Origin: Streptomyces himalayensis subsp. himalayensis
Lineage (GTDB): Bacteria; Actinomycetota; Actinomycetes; Streptomycetales; Streptomycetaceae
DNA: 64,000 nucleotides
Assembly (NCBI RefSeq): GCF_013778455.1
Contig: NZ_JACEHE010000029.1
Span: forward strand, 1 to 64,000
Direction of reading: 5' to 3'
Shown: one piece after another, positions 34,846 through 43,534 of the stretch
Numbering within the stretch: position 1 is the first letter of the stretch
Layout: every line of letters starts with the position of its first letter
The notes under the pieces: model-generated
Told to the model about the DNA's origin: nothing
Database searches by the model: none
Seen by the model: only the letters and a program-made list of their open reading frames with translations
Program-made: the position numbers and the translations under genes

Positions 34846-35682
34846 TCACTTCTCCAGGAAGGCGAGGAGTGCTGCGTTGACCTCCTCCGCGTGGGTCCAC
34901 AACAGGCCGTGCGGGGCGCCCTCGACCTCCACGTAGTCGGCCGATGGGAGCGCCCGGTGGAACGGCCGCGCGGTTCCCTCGGCGGGCAGGATCCGGTCGG
35001 CCGTGCCGTGCAGGATCAGGGCCGGCACGTCGATGGCCGGGATGTCGGACCGGAAGTCGGTGTACCAGGTCGACGGCGCGGCGGCGGCGGCGAAGAAGCC
35101 GCCGCCCGCCGCGACGTTCCAGCTGTTGCGGACCGCCTCCTCGCTGATCCTGGTGCCCAGGTTCTCGTCGAGGTTGTAGAAGTCCTTGAAGAAGTCGCTG
35201 TAGTACGCGTATCGGTCTGCCTTGACGGCCGCGACCACGCCGTCGAAGAACTCCTTCGGGGCGACCCCGTCCGGGTTGTCGTCGGTCTTGAGCAGGCAGG
35301 GCTCCAGCGAGGCCAGGAAAGCGACCTTGGCCACCCGGGCGGAGCCGTAGGCGGACACGTACCGGGCGACCTCGCCGGTGCCCATCGAGAACCCGACCAG
35401 GACGGCGTCCCGCAGGTCGAGGGTCTCCAGCACGGTGTTCAGGTCGGCCGCGAAGGTGTCGTAGTCGTAGCCGGTCGTCGGCTGGCTGGACTGCCCGAAA
35501 CCGCGCCGGTCGTAGGTGATCACTCGGTAGCCCGCGTCGAGCAGCACGGCGCTCTGCCGCTCCCAGGAGTGGCCGTCGAGCGGGAAGCCGTGAATGAGGA
35601 CGACCGGCTGCCCGGTTCCGTGATCCTCGTAATAGAGGTCGATGGTGGTGGAGTTCTCCTGACCCACATTGATGTACGGCAA
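34846..35682 (-). CDS. Alpha/beta hydrolase, non-heme haloperoxidase type
   Basis: A 278-residue protein of the cofactor-free chloroperoxidase/esterase group. The triad is Ser99 (GFSMGTGEV), Asp229 (HGTADRILP) and His258 (EGAPHGL); the oxyanion loop is HGFPLDGHSW. Family members hydrolyse esters and can make peracids in vitro. The length is normal. The TTG at 35682 (then Pro-Tyr-Ile-Asn) matches the usual N-terminus and has AAGGA upstream; a longer frame reads repetitive MPRMPRMPRTP codons that look spurious. It lies beside the oxidoreductase remnant and diverges from the EstC-type hydrolase at 36301. Confidence 0.9.
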   Translation of the reverse strand: MPYINVGQENSTTIDLYYEDHGTGQPVVLIHGFPLDGHSWERQSAVLLDAGYRVITYDRRGFGQSSQPTTGYDYDTFAADLNTVLETLDLRDAVLVGFSMGTGEVARYVSAYGSARVAKVAFLASLEPCLLKTDDNPDGVAPKEFFDGVVAAVKADRYAYYSDFFKDFYNLDENLGTRISEEAVRNSWNVAAGGGFFAAAAAPSTWYTDFRSDIPAIDVPALILHGTADRILPAEGTARPFHRALPSADYVEVEGAPHGLLWTHAEEVNAALLAFLEK

Positions 35683-36300
35683 GGGCTCATTCCTTCGTCC
35701 GAAGTGACTGGCAAGTGACCGGCGCGCGCAGGGCCGCACTCCGCCTCGATGAGGGCGGGCGCCGAACGGACGGCATCGACCCATCGGCGGCCGACGCCGC
35801 GGCGTTCGCGGCATGCGCGGCATGCGCGGCACGAGATGTCATCACGCTAGGGCGAACGTCACGCCGCCTGTTGTCCTGGAGCGCACCGCTCATTGCCTGG
35901 AAGTGCCGGGAAACCGACGTGCCCGGCACACTGCCGCGCAAGGCCTTCAAAGGCGTCGTCGCCCGCGCCCCCGGAAAGCGCGGAAAGGCCAAACGTGGTG
36001 CACCGACAGGCAAGGTGCCTTCACCCGCCGCCCCTAATGTCCTGTGCGTGCCTGCGGCTCATCGCCCGGCTCGGACACTGCTCGCGCCGGTCCGGCCCGG
36101 CGAAGCACCTCGACCCAGGCAACTGCCGCCCGGACAGTGTGCACCCGCGCGCCCCGCGCAATGCACTGAGCACGAGCCGCCCCAAGGCAGCCGGTCTGTG
36201 GCTCCGGGCGCCGCTCGCTCCGGACAGAGGCAGCGAATCCGACCCCGACCACCCGGCCGTCCATCGGCCGATCACCACAACGTCAACAGGGAGTTGTGCC
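35683..36300. other. Divergent intergenic region with short direct repeats
   Basis: This 618-base region separates divergent hydrolase genes and should hold both promoters. GCGGCATGC is repeated around 35809-35830, giving closely spaced GCATGC palindromes. No gene with family resemblance was found. Confidence 0.55.
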
Positions 36301-37026
36301 ATGTCCCGTTCCGACAGCCCGACCGTCGTCCTGGTCCACGGTGCCTTCGCCGACGCGTCCAGCTTCGCCCGCATCATCCCCGAACTGACCGCCCGCGGCC
36401 TCAACGTGGTGGCGCCTGCGGTGCCCAACCGCAGCCTGCTCGGCGACGCCGCCTACATCGCCTCGATCGTCCGTCAGACACCCGGACCGGTCATCCTGGT
36501 CGGACACTCCTACGGCGGTGCCGTCATCACCGTCGCCGGCGTGGAGGAGAACGTCAGAGCGCTGGTCTACCTGGCCGGCTACGCCCTGGAGGAGGGCGAA
36601 AGCCTGGGCGAACTGCAGGGCGGCTTCCCCGACTCCGATCTCGCCACCGCGCTCGTCTACACGCCCTTCCCGATCGACGGATCCACCACTCCCGGCACCG
36701 ACGTGTCGGTCCAGATCGACAAGTTCCCGTCCATCTTCGCCGCCGGCGTCGACCCGGACCTCACCTCCGTCCTCGCCGTCTCCCAGCGGCCGCTGGCCGC
36801 GCAGGCCTTCGCCGAGAAGGCGCCGACGGCGGCGTGGAAGACCAAGCCCTCCTGGGGCCTGGTCGCCGCAGCCGACCACACCATCAACCCCGATGTGCAG
36901 CGCTACGGCTACCAACGGGCCGGCATGACCACCGTCGAGGTCGACTCCTCGCACCTGGTGATGCTCGCCCACCCCGAGCGCGTCATCAAGCTGATCGAGG
37001 AGGCCGTCCGCGCCACCGCCGACTGA
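36301..37026 (+). CDS. Alpha/beta hydrolase, EstC-like
   Basis: A 241-residue small hydrolase without signal peptide. HGAFADASSF forms the oxyanion region, Ser70 (GHSYGG) is the nucleophile, Asp192 (AADHTINPD) and His218 (SSHLVM) are the likely partners. It closely resembles the protein at 59609 (shared EEGESLGELQG and TKPSWxLVAAAD) and more distantly those at 37332 and 47450. Such proteins are esterases or esterase-like enzymes, with no obvious substrate. A GGGAG site lies 9 bases before ATG. A hairpin at 37051-37087 probably ends the transcript. Confidence 0.9.
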   Translation: MSRSDSPTVVLVHGAFADASSFARIIPELTARGLNVVAPAVPNRSLLGDAAYIASIVRQTPGPVILVGHSYGGAVITVAGVEENVRALVYLAGYALEEGESLGELQGGFPDSDLATALVYTPFPIDGSTTPGTDVSVQIDKFPSIFAAGVDPDLTSVLAVSQRPLAAQAFAEKAPTAAWKTKPSWGLVAAADHTINPDVQRYGYQRAGMTTVEVDSSHLVMLAHPERVIKLIEEAVRATAD

Positions 37027-37050
37027 AGCTGAAGCCGCCTGCCCCTCGGC

Positions 37051-37087
37051 CGGCTGCCGCCGGCCCTCGGCCTCAGGCCGGCAGCCG
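37051..37087 (+). terminator. Hairpin after the EstC-like gene
   Basis: CGGCTGCCGCCGGCC (37051-37065) pairs with GGCCGGCAGCCG (37076-37087) with a three-base bulge, 25 bases after the stop. Confidence 0.65.
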
Positions 37088-37242
37088 ATTCTCCGCGACG
37101 CGGAAACGCATGGCTCCCGCCACCCGCGTGGGCGGCTTTGTCGGGCGGCGTTTTCCGCTGCCCGACCGGGCGATCGTCTGCGGACACGACCGGTACGGGC
37201 TGTCGCGGAAGGCTCACGCGCCCTGCTCACGCGCACGCGCAC

Positions 37243-37294
37243 CCGTCCGTCCATCCATCCGTCCGTCCGTCCATCCATCCGTCCATCCGTCCAT
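37243..37294. repeat. Tetranucleotide microsatellite, 13 units
   Basis: Thirteen consecutive CCGT or CCAT units, 52 bases in all, end 38 bases before the exported hydrolase start. Arrays of this kind are rare in Streptomyces leaders and could change length by slippage. Its last unit supplies the ATG of a short upstream ORF. Confidence 0.9.
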
Positions 37295-37328
37295 GGACAC
37301 ATCCCCTTCACCGCCCCGTAGGAAGTGA
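37293..37328 (+). CDS. Possible 11-residue upstream ORF
   Basis: ATG in the last microsatellite unit opens MDTSPSPPRRK and stops three bases before the hydrolase ATG; its AGGA bases double as the hydrolase ribosome site. Translation of it would couple to the hydrolase. No ribosome site is visible for the upstream ORF, so it may be chance. Confidence 0.25.
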   Translation: MDTSPSPPRRK

Positions 37329-37331
37329 ACG

Positions 37332-38204
37332 ATGAACTCACCGATATCCCGCCGCACCGTCACTGCCTCCCTCCTCGCCGGCGCCGCCGTCCTGGCAACC
37401 CCCGGTGCCGCGTTCTCGGCCACGTCACCGGCGGCCGGCCGATCGGAGGACTCGCACCAGCAACCGGCCAAGCCCACCATCGTCCTGATCCACGGTGCGT
37501 TCGCCGACGCCTCCAGCTGGAGCGCTGTCGTCGAGCGCCTCCAGCGGCAGGGCCACCGCGTACTGGCACCGGCACTGCCGTTGCGCGGGCTGGCGAGCGA
37601 TGCGTCCTACATCCGCAGCGTCCTGGACAGCGTCGGGGGACCGATCGTGCTCGTGGGTCACTCCTACGGCGGATCGGTCATCAGCCAGGCCGCGGCCGAG
37701 TTCCCGAGGGTCAAGGCACTTGTCTACATAGCGGCCTTCGTCCCCGAGGTCGGCGAAAGCGCACTGGAGTTGACGAACAGGTACCCGGGCAGCACGCTGG
37801 CGCAGGCCACGACCACCCAGTCCTACCCGCTGCCCGGCGGCGGCACCGGCGACGAACTAATCATCAACAAGGACCTGTTCCGCGAACAGTTCGCCGCCGG
37901 CGTCCCCGTCCCGACCGCCCAGGTGATGGCCGCGGGTCAGCGTCCGATCACCCTGGCCGCCCTCCAGGAGAAGGCCACCGCGGCCGCATGGAAGAAGATC
38001 CCCAGCTGGTACCTCGTGGCCACCGAGGACCGCAACATCCCACCGGCCGCCGAGCAGTGGATGGCCGAACGGGCCGGCGCCCGCACCACCACGGTCCGCG
38101 CACCGCACGCGGTCGCCGTGAGCGACCCCGGCCCCGTCACCGACCTGATCCTGCACGCCCTCCATTCCATCCGTTCCACCCATTCCGTCCGCTCCGATCG
38201 CTGA
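37332..38204 (+). CDS. Exported alpha/beta hydrolase, EstC-like
   Basis: A 290-residue paralog of the preceding hydrolase with an added N-terminal export signal (MNSPISRRTVTASLLAGAAVLATPG); the SRRT followed by a hydrophobic stretch suggests Tat. The core has HGAFADASSW, Ser111 (GHSYGGS), a TEDRNIPP aspartate region and APHAVAVS histidine. It probably acts outside the cell on esters. The C-terminal tail (HSIRSTHSVRSDR) is low-complexity. A weak AGGA site precedes the ATG, and a tetranucleotide microsatellite lies in the leader. The promoter is not obvious, and read-through from 36301 is limited by a hairpin. Confidence 0.88.
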   Translation: MNSPISRRTVTASLLAGAAVLATPGAAFSATSPAAGRSEDSHQQPAKPTIVLIHGAFADASSWSAVVERLQRQGHRVLAPALPLRGLASDASYIRSVLDSVGGPIVLVGHSYGGSVISQAAAEFPRVKALVYIAAFVPEVGESALELTNRYPGSTLAQATTTQSYPLPGGGTGDELIINKDLFREQFAAGVPVPTAQVMAAGQRPITLAALQEKATAAAWKKIPSWYLVATEDRNIPPAAEQWMAERAGARTTTVRAPHAVAVSDPGPVTDLILHALHSIRSTHSVRSDR

Positions 38205-38326
38205 GTCGCATCGCCAAGTGACGGCGATGACCTGATACGCCACCCTCGTCCCCCGGTGACGGCCATGCGGCCCGTCATCGGGGGACGCCCATGACGACCC
38301 CTTCGGCACCCCAAGGAAGGTGGAAC

Positions 38327-38989
38327 ATGACGCGTCGTAGAGTCATGCTGGCCGCACTCGTCTGCTGCACCGCGCTGGCAAGCGCGCTGACCGGTTGTAC
38401 GAACCCTGACACAGGCAGCAGCCGGGCTCCGAACAACTCCGGGAACCCGTCGGCCACCCGCGCAGGGGAACCCGGCGGTGCCCCTGCCAGGTCGTCCGGC
38501 AGACCGATGACGCCCCCGTCTGCAGGCGCCGGGTCGGCGATGCCATCCGCCACACAGGTTCCGGCGACAAGCCGATGCCATAGCTCCGAGCTGCGGGCAT
38601 CCATCGGTCCGGACCACCCGGGAGCGGGGCAGAAGAACTTTGCCATCATCTTGACCAATGGCTCCCACCGCACCTGCACGGTGTACGGCTTCCCGGGCGT
38701 GGCGTTCGTGAACAGCACCGGCGAAGCCGTCACACCGGACCCCGAGCGGACCAGTGGGCAGGAGAAACGGATCGTGACGCTTGCGCCGGGAGCAAGCGCG
38801 TGGTCAGCGCTGGCCTTCACCAATCCGGCGCTCACCGGGGTCACCACCGTGATCCCGGCGGCCGTGCTCGTCACCCCGCCCGACGAGACCACGTCGATCA
38901 GAGTCCGCTGGACCGGCGGAAAGGTCTCCAACACGGGCAAGGCGTCGGTTCCCCAAGTGAGTCCCTTCAGGCCGGGCGACGGCGGCTGA
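38327..38989 (+). CDS. DUF4232 domain lipoprotein
   Basis: A 220-residue lipoprotein. The signal peptide MTRRRVMLAALVCCTALAS ends in lipobox LTGC (Cys24), followed by a Ser/Pro/Gly-rich spacer and a DUF4232 domain (CHSSELRASIGPDHPGAGQKNFAIILTNGSHRTCTVYGFPGVAF to the end). DUF4232 proteins are abundant in Streptomyces and act at the cell surface with no assigned function. GGAAGGTGG lies just upstream of ATG. It stands alone between the hydrolase and AraC module 2. Confidence 0.88.
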   Translation: MTRRRVMLAALVCCTALASALTGCTNPDTGSSRAPNNSGNPSATRAGEPGGAPARSSGRPMTPPSAGAGSAMPSATQVPATSRCHSSELRASIGPDHPGAGQKNFAIILTNGSHRTCTVYGFPGVAFVNSTGEAVTPDPERTSGQEKRIVTLAPGASAWSALAFTNPALTGVTTVIPAAVLVTPPDETTSIRVRWTGGKVSNTGKASVPQVSPFRPGDGG

Positions 38990-39515
38990 TTCGCGCACCG
39001 CCCAGCCTGGGGCCCGTACGTATTCGTCCCTGGTGGCATTTCCTCTGCGTGGACTGCCGCGGCGCTGTTCGATGTCGAGGCCGCCGGATGCTGCTGCCGG
39101 CGGAGCCGCTGGTCACGTGACGCCGAGCGCACCCGCGGCGGGTAGCGCCGCGGCACCCGACGCTCCACGGCGCGGCACACCGCTGACCTGATCGGTTCCG
39201 ACTGGGGTGGACGGCGCCGGGGCATCGGCCGAGGAGGTCGCGGCGCCGGGCTGCACCCGCCTCGCCGGTCTTTCTGCCTGTGTTTCTGCCTGGAACCCGC
39301 AACGGCCGGCTGCTTGGCTGCTCATGGAGGGGGATCCGGCCGCGCCGAGCGGTCCGGCTCCGGTAGCAGAGGGCCCTTGCCCGCGCGACGGGACGTCCGC
39401 GCCGTGATGAGCACTGGCCATCAGTTCCCAGGAGGTGTCGGCTGTCTACTCCAGCCCGTGCTGTACGCGGGCCCGAGGGCTCCGCCGGCACTGCATGGGT
39501 GGAGGGGAGAACCAG
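38990..39515. other. Intergenic region carrying the leader of AraC module 2
   Basis: No gene is seen. The region ends with a leader related to that of module 1, including the repeated block at 39271-39320 and the GGAGGGGAG ribosome site before TTG 39516. Confidence 0.55.
39271..39320 (+). promoter_or_regulatory. Conserved upstream block of AraC module 2
   Basis: Two TTTCTGCCTG repeats at 12-base spacing, 14 variable bases and GCTGCTTGGCTG, in the same order and spacing as at 29129-29178, while surrounding bases differ. It lies 196 bases before the TTG start. Confidence 0.55.
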
Positions 39516-40538
39516 TTGAGTGTGGTATTGACGACCGCTTCGGTTCCCGACCGGGACAAGGTCGCCTACTGGCGTGACGCGGTGAGCAGGACGCTGGTGC
39601 CGATGACGGTCGCCCCGCGGGGCGACGGTCCGTTCGACGGCCGGATCACGACCGACCGCCTCGGGTGCCTGCGGGTGTCCACTATGGAGGCCGACGCGAA
39701 ACGGGTCAGCCGTACGCCGGAACTCATCGCGCGCTCGTCCGAGGCGCTCGTTGCGGTCGGCATCCAGGTGTCGGGCACGGCGACCCTGATCCAGGACGGC
39801 CGACGAGCCGAGGTGGGCGAGGGCGACCTCGTGGTGTACGACACGGCGCGGCCCTACTCCTTCGACTACCCGGAGCGGTTCTCCACCCACGTCTTCCAAC
39901 TGCCCCATCGTGCACTGGGCGTTTCGGACGCCGACATCCGTCAGGCCTCCGGCACCGTCATCGGCCCCGCGGACGGCTTCGGAGCAGTGCTGCAGCCCTT
40001 CCTGAGCACACTGGCCACCTCGGCGCACTCGTACTCACCCGCCGTCGGAGGCAAACTGGCCAACAGTGTCATCGACCTCTTCGCCACCCTGGTGGCCGAG
40101 GGGACCCGGCAGGTACCCGCGGATGCAGATACGGCCCGAAGCCACCTCGTGTTGCGCATCCGCAGCCACATCGACCGGAACCTGGGCGACCCGGCTCTGT
40201 CACCGGAGGCCATCGCGAAGGCGCACCACATCTCCGTCCGCTACCTGCACCGGCTCTTCGAGGGCGAGGGGATCACTATCGGCCGGCTCATCCAGCAGCG
40301 CCGCCTGGAGGAGTGCGCACGTGAACTGTCCCGCCGCGGCAGGACGAGCCCCACCGTGTCGGCCGTGGCCCAGCGATGGGGCTTCGTCAACCCCGCACAC
40401 TTCAGCCGGGCCTTCCGTAGCGCCTACGGCCTCTCCCCTCGCGAATGGCGCAGCCTGCGCACCTCCGTCGAAGGCGCCGACGCGCCGAAGCCGGACGTCC
40501 CGCCGGTGGTCGCTGTCCCCGCCACCCAACACGAGTAG
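39516..40538 (+). CDS. AraC family regulator, module 2
   Basis: A 340-residue paralog of the regulator at 29365 with the same cupin-type N-terminal domain (VSRTLVPMTVAPRGDGPFDGR, GEGDLVVYDTARPYSFDYP) and C-terminal double HTH (IAKAHHISVRYLHRLFEGEGITIGRLI, VAQRWGFVNPAHFSRAFRSAYGLSPREWR). The TTG start after GGAGGGGAG is shared with module 1. The C-terminal tail differs between the two. It is followed after 255 bases by an HSL-type hydrolase, its probable target. The two regulators likely recognise similar DNA, so cross-talk is possible. Confidence 0.9.
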   Translation: MSVVLTTASVPDRDKVAYWRDAVSRTLVPMTVAPRGDGPFDGRITTDRLGCLRVSTMEADAKRVSRTPELIARSSEALVAVGIQVSGTATLIQDGRRAEVGEGDLVVYDTARPYSFDYPERFSTHVFQLPHRALGVSDADIRQASGTVIGPADGFGAVLQPFLSTLATSAHSYSPAVGGKLANSVIDLFATLVAEGTRQVPADADTARSHLVLRIRSHIDRNLGDPALSPEAIAKAHHISVRYLHRLFEGEGITIGRLIQQRRLEECARELSRRGRTSPTVSAVAQRWGFVNPAHFSRAFRSAYGLSPREWRSLRTSVEGADAPKPDVPPVVAVPATQHE

Positions 40539-40619
40539 CCGCCCGCGGCCGGCCCTGCTCAAACGGCCACGGCGGATCGCTGTGGCCGTACCCGGCCGCG
40601 GGCTGACCGCGCGCTGTTC

Positions 40620-40638
40620 AGCGGGTAAGGTGCCCGCT
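40620..40638. other. Conserved hairpin between AraC and hydrolase, module 2
   Basis: AGCGGG-TAAGGTG-CCCGCT, matching the module 1 hairpin at 30427-30445 although here the AraC stop codon lies 80 bases upstream. Conservation outside a coding overlap argues for a role. Confidence 0.5.
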
Positions 40639-40793
40639 CGGAACGGTCTGAGGCCGGTCATGCGCCCGAGGCGGCGGTGCCCCGGCCCAGCGGCCGCGGT
40701 ACCGACGGGACCGCTGCCGGCCGCGGTACGCGATGCACCGGACGAACCCCCCACTCATCTCAGGCCGTCATGGCCATCTCAGCAGGAGGCCGT

Positions 40794-41789
40794 GTGACGG
40801 ACACCGTCCCGTCGTCGGGTCAGCAGCCGGTCCTGGACCGTCCCTCCCATGCCTTCGTGGCCAGGCACACCTGTCCGCCCGCAGCGGAGGACCCGAGCCC
40901 GGACCTGGAGCAGGCGCGACTGGCCCTGGCCCGACTGCAGGGCGAAGACCGCGTTCACGACGACGGGGTCACGTCCGCGGAGTGGTTCGCGCTCCCGGGC
41001 GGGCCGACCGGGCATGTGCGGGTGCAGGTGGTCAAGCCCGCCGGCAGCGGCGGCGAGATCCCCGTAGTGCTGTTCCTGCACGGGCTCGGCTGGGCACTGG
41101 GAGACGCCACCACGCACGAGCGTCTCGTACGCGAGTTCGCCCTCGGCACGGACGCGGCCGTGGTCTTCGTGGATTATGAGCGTGCCCCCGAGGCGCAGTA
41201 CCCGGTCGCCGTCGAGCAGTGCTACGCGGTCGCGAAGTGGATCTCCGAACAAGGCGGCGAAATCGGCCTCGACGGAAGCCGGATGGCCGCCGTGGGCGAC
41301 TCGGCGGGCGGCAACCTGGTGGCAGCGCTGACCCTGCTCGCCAAGGAGCGCGGAGGGGTGCAGCTGCTGCAGCAGGTGCTGCTCTGCCCGGTCACCGACG
41401 CCGACTTCGACACCCCCTCATACCAGGAGTTCGCCAAGGGCTACTTCCTCGGCCGCGAAACCATGCGCTGGTTCTGGGACCAGTACCTCCCCGACGCACG
41501 GCAGCGCAGCGAGGCCACCGCATCACCGCTGCAGGCCTCCCTGGAGCAGCTCACCGGACTCCCCCCGGCACTGGTGGTCACCAGCGAGGCCGACGTGGTA
41601 CGCGACGAGGGTGAGGCCTACGCGGCGAAGCTCCGTGCGGCCGGCGTGGCGGTGGTCTCCATGCGCTACCACGGGACGATCCACGGCTTCATGGTGCTCG
41701 ATCCACTGCGCGACACCGACGCCGCCCACACCGCCCTCGTCCAGGCCCTCGACACCGTGCACGTCGCCCTGCACCGCTACAGCGGCTGA
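40794..41789 (+). CDS. Alpha/beta hydrolase, HSL (family IV) type, module 2
   Basis: A 331-residue paralog of the hydrolase at 30593 with the same length and triad: Ser170 (GDSAGG), Asp267, His297, and an HGLGW oxyanion segment. GTG 40794 follows AGGAGG; an in-frame ATG twelve codons upstream (MAISAGGR) is less likely. Between about 41211 and 41778 the DNA differs from module 1 at only five positions by eye count, against 18 in the preceding 240 bases, so the 3' part has been homogenised. The same reaction is expected for both enzymes, with possible differences set by the N-terminal cap. Confidence 0.9.
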   Translation: MTDTVPSSGQQPVLDRPSHAFVARHTCPPAAEDPSPDLEQARLALARLQGEDRVHDDGVTSAEWFALPGGPTGHVRVQVVKPAGSGGEIPVVLFLHGLGWALGDATTHERLVREFALGTDAAVVFVDYERAPEAQYPVAVEQCYAVAKWISEQGGEIGLDGSRMAAVGDSAGGNLVAALTLLAKERGGVQLLQQVLLCPVTDADFDTPSYQEFAKGYFLGRETMRWFWDQYLPDARQRSEATASPLQASLEQLTGLPPALVVTSEADVVRDEGEAYAAKLRAAGVAVVSMRYHGTIHGFMVLDPLRDTDAAHTALVQALDTVHVALHRYSG

Positions 41790-41927
41790 GCCCACCCTTC
41801 CATCACTCGGCCACGCCAAGAACGCGCACCCGGTAGGTGCTGGCTCCCTCGCAGACGACTGTTGTCCCCCTCCGTTGCCGTCGAGGCCGCCGAGCCTCGT
41901 CGCGCTCGCGCGGCCCGGCTCGGACGG

Positions 41928-42269
41928 TCAGTGCTGCTGCACGGCGTCCAGCCACTGCAGGATCTCGTCTGTGACCGGGTCGGTGATGTCGACGAACTCG
42001 TCATGTTTCTGCAGGAACTTCGCCACGTAGGGGCAGACCGGCACGATGCGCTTCCCTGAGTCACGTACGTCGGTCAGCGCCTGCTGTACGAGTATCGAGG
42101 CCAGGCCCTGTCCGGCGAAGGCGTCGTCGATTTCGGTGTGGTAGAACACGCGCTGGTCGTCGCGGTCGCGGTAGGCGGTGAGGCCTGCGGTCTTTCCGTC
42201 GACCTGGATTTCGTACCGGTGCTTGGCGTCCACTCGCTGGACGGTCGGAGCGGCGGCGGGCTGCGTCAT
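41928..42269 (-). CDS. Small GNAT-type N-acetyltransferase (YjdJ-like)
   Basis: A 113-residue single-domain acetyltransferase. The acetyl-CoA loop is DDAFAGQGLASILVQQALTDVR, followed by the VCPYVAKFLQKHDEF motif characteristic of the short YjdJ/GTNP-like group. The substrate is unknown. ATG 42269 follows an AAGG site and lies ten bases after the pirin stop, so the two genes form an operon. Its end is convergent with hydrolase module 2. Confidence 0.88.
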   Translation of the reverse strand: MTQPAAAPTVQRVDAKHRYEIQVDGKTAGLTAYRDRDDQRVFYHTEIDDAFAGQGLASILVQQALTDVRDSGKRIVPVCPYVAKFLQKHDEFVDITDPVTDEILQWLDAVQQH

Positions 42270-42279
42270 GGTGAGCCTT

Positions 42280-43260
42280 TCAGTGGCGCGTCGGGTTCTT
42301 GCGCGGTGCGATGGTGGCGTTGGGAAGGGCGGGCGCGGGAAGGCGGTCGCCGTCGTAACCATCGACCTTGCCGAAGCGCTCGGATGCGTTCTGCCACGCT
42401 TCCCTGGCCTCGACGATGTCTTCGTGGCTCCGACCGATGAAATTCCACCACATGACGATCTGCTCGTCGAACGGCGTCCCGCCGAGCAGGACCGCCCGAG
42501 CGACCGTGTCCGTCTCGTTCGTCAGCGTCAGCGTTCCGTTCCCCGTGCCGAGGTAGCCCAGCTCGGCCGCGTGCACGAGTGTTCCGGCCATGCGGACATC
42601 GCCCTGGTCGACGAGAAGGCCGTGCTCGAAGTCGGGGTCGATGGCGAGCGTGGTCGTCGAGTGCGGCTCGAGGACGAGTTCGGCGCCGAGCAACGGCATG
42701 AAGGTCCGCACCGGGGAGATGTCACCGGCGAGGGATCCCAGGAACACGCTGATTTCGGCTCCGTCCACCCGCACCGGGCTCGGGACGTAGTGCTGGAAGT
42801 CCCGTGCGGTGTGCCGGTGTTCCTCGGGAAGCGCCACCCACAGCTGGACGCCGTGCAGGATCGTGGTGCGCGTGGTGGAGACCTCCGAGTGGCTGATGCC
42901 GTATCCGCCCGTCATCAGGTTCAACTCGCCGGGCCGTACGAAGGCGTGGCTGCCGAGGCTGTCGCGGTGCTCGATCTCCCCGCTGAACAGCCAGCTCACC
43001 GTCTGCAGACCGGTGTGCGGATGAGGTGCGACGTCCATGCCGCCCGTGTCGGCGACGTCGTCCGGGCCGTAATGGTCCGCGAAGCACCAGGCCCCGATCA
43101 GCGTCCGGGCCCGCTGCGGCAGCGTGCGCCGTACCGTCATCGCCCTCGGACCACCCAACGGGACGTCCCGCGCGGAGAGGACGTCGACGACCGGCAACCG
43201 CTCACCATGGTCCGACGCCCCGCAGCGCAGTTCCGTTGGATCCCTCTCGACGTTGCTCAT
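42280..43260 (-). CDS. Pirin family protein
   Basis: A 326-residue bicupin. The N-terminal cupin carries the metal-binding pattern PHPHTGLQTVSWLFSGEIEHRDSLGS and GGYGISHSE. Pirins bind iron and some act as quercetin dioxygenases or redox sensors. The C-terminal cupin has GHGLLVDQGDV-like strands and ends with GFIGRSHEDI-type WNFIGRSHEDIVEAREAW, typical of the family. It is first in a two-gene operon with the acetyltransferase. Its neighbours downstream and upstream are hydrolases and regulator remnants. Confidence 0.9.
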   Translation of the reverse strand: MSNVERDPTELRCGASDHGERLPVVDVLSARDVPLGGPRAMTVRRTLPQRARTLIGAWCFADHYGPDDVADTGGMDVAPHPHTGLQTVSWLFSGEIEHRDSLGSHAFVRPGELNLMTGGYGISHSEVSTTRTTILHGVQLWVALPEEHRHTARDFQHYVPSPVRVDGAEISVFLGSLAGDISPVRTFMPLLGAELVLEPHSTTTLAIDPDFEHGLLVDQGDVRMAGTLVHAAELGYLGTGNGTLTLTNETDTVARAVLLGGTPFDEQIVMWWNFIGRSHEDIVEAREAWQNASERFGKVDGYDGDRLPAPALPNATIAPRKNPTRH

Positions 43261-43534
43261 CGCACGCCCCTCTCACCCGAGAATGGTTTCGCATTCAATA
43301 TTTTCCTCATATCAGGCCGATGCACCTGTCGGTACGCACGGCAGAGCGAGCGAAGGACCGGGAGCGTTCCGTGCGCATCTCCGACGGACTCACGGCGGCA
43401 GGCTAGGCCTGAGTCGGGTGCGGACACAGGGGTTTGTTTGCGTATCACTCCAACTGTGCGGTGAGGGACAACAAGCGTGCGCGCGCGGACAGGAAGGTCG
43501 TGCTCCGCTCGCGCTGCGCTTGTTCCTCAGCCGG

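Noticed and set aside
35683..36300. A 537-residue plus-strand frame running from 35715 through the EstC-like hydrolase
   Set aside because: It is out of frame with the hydrolase, which has intact motifs, and the portion before it shows no recognisable protein.
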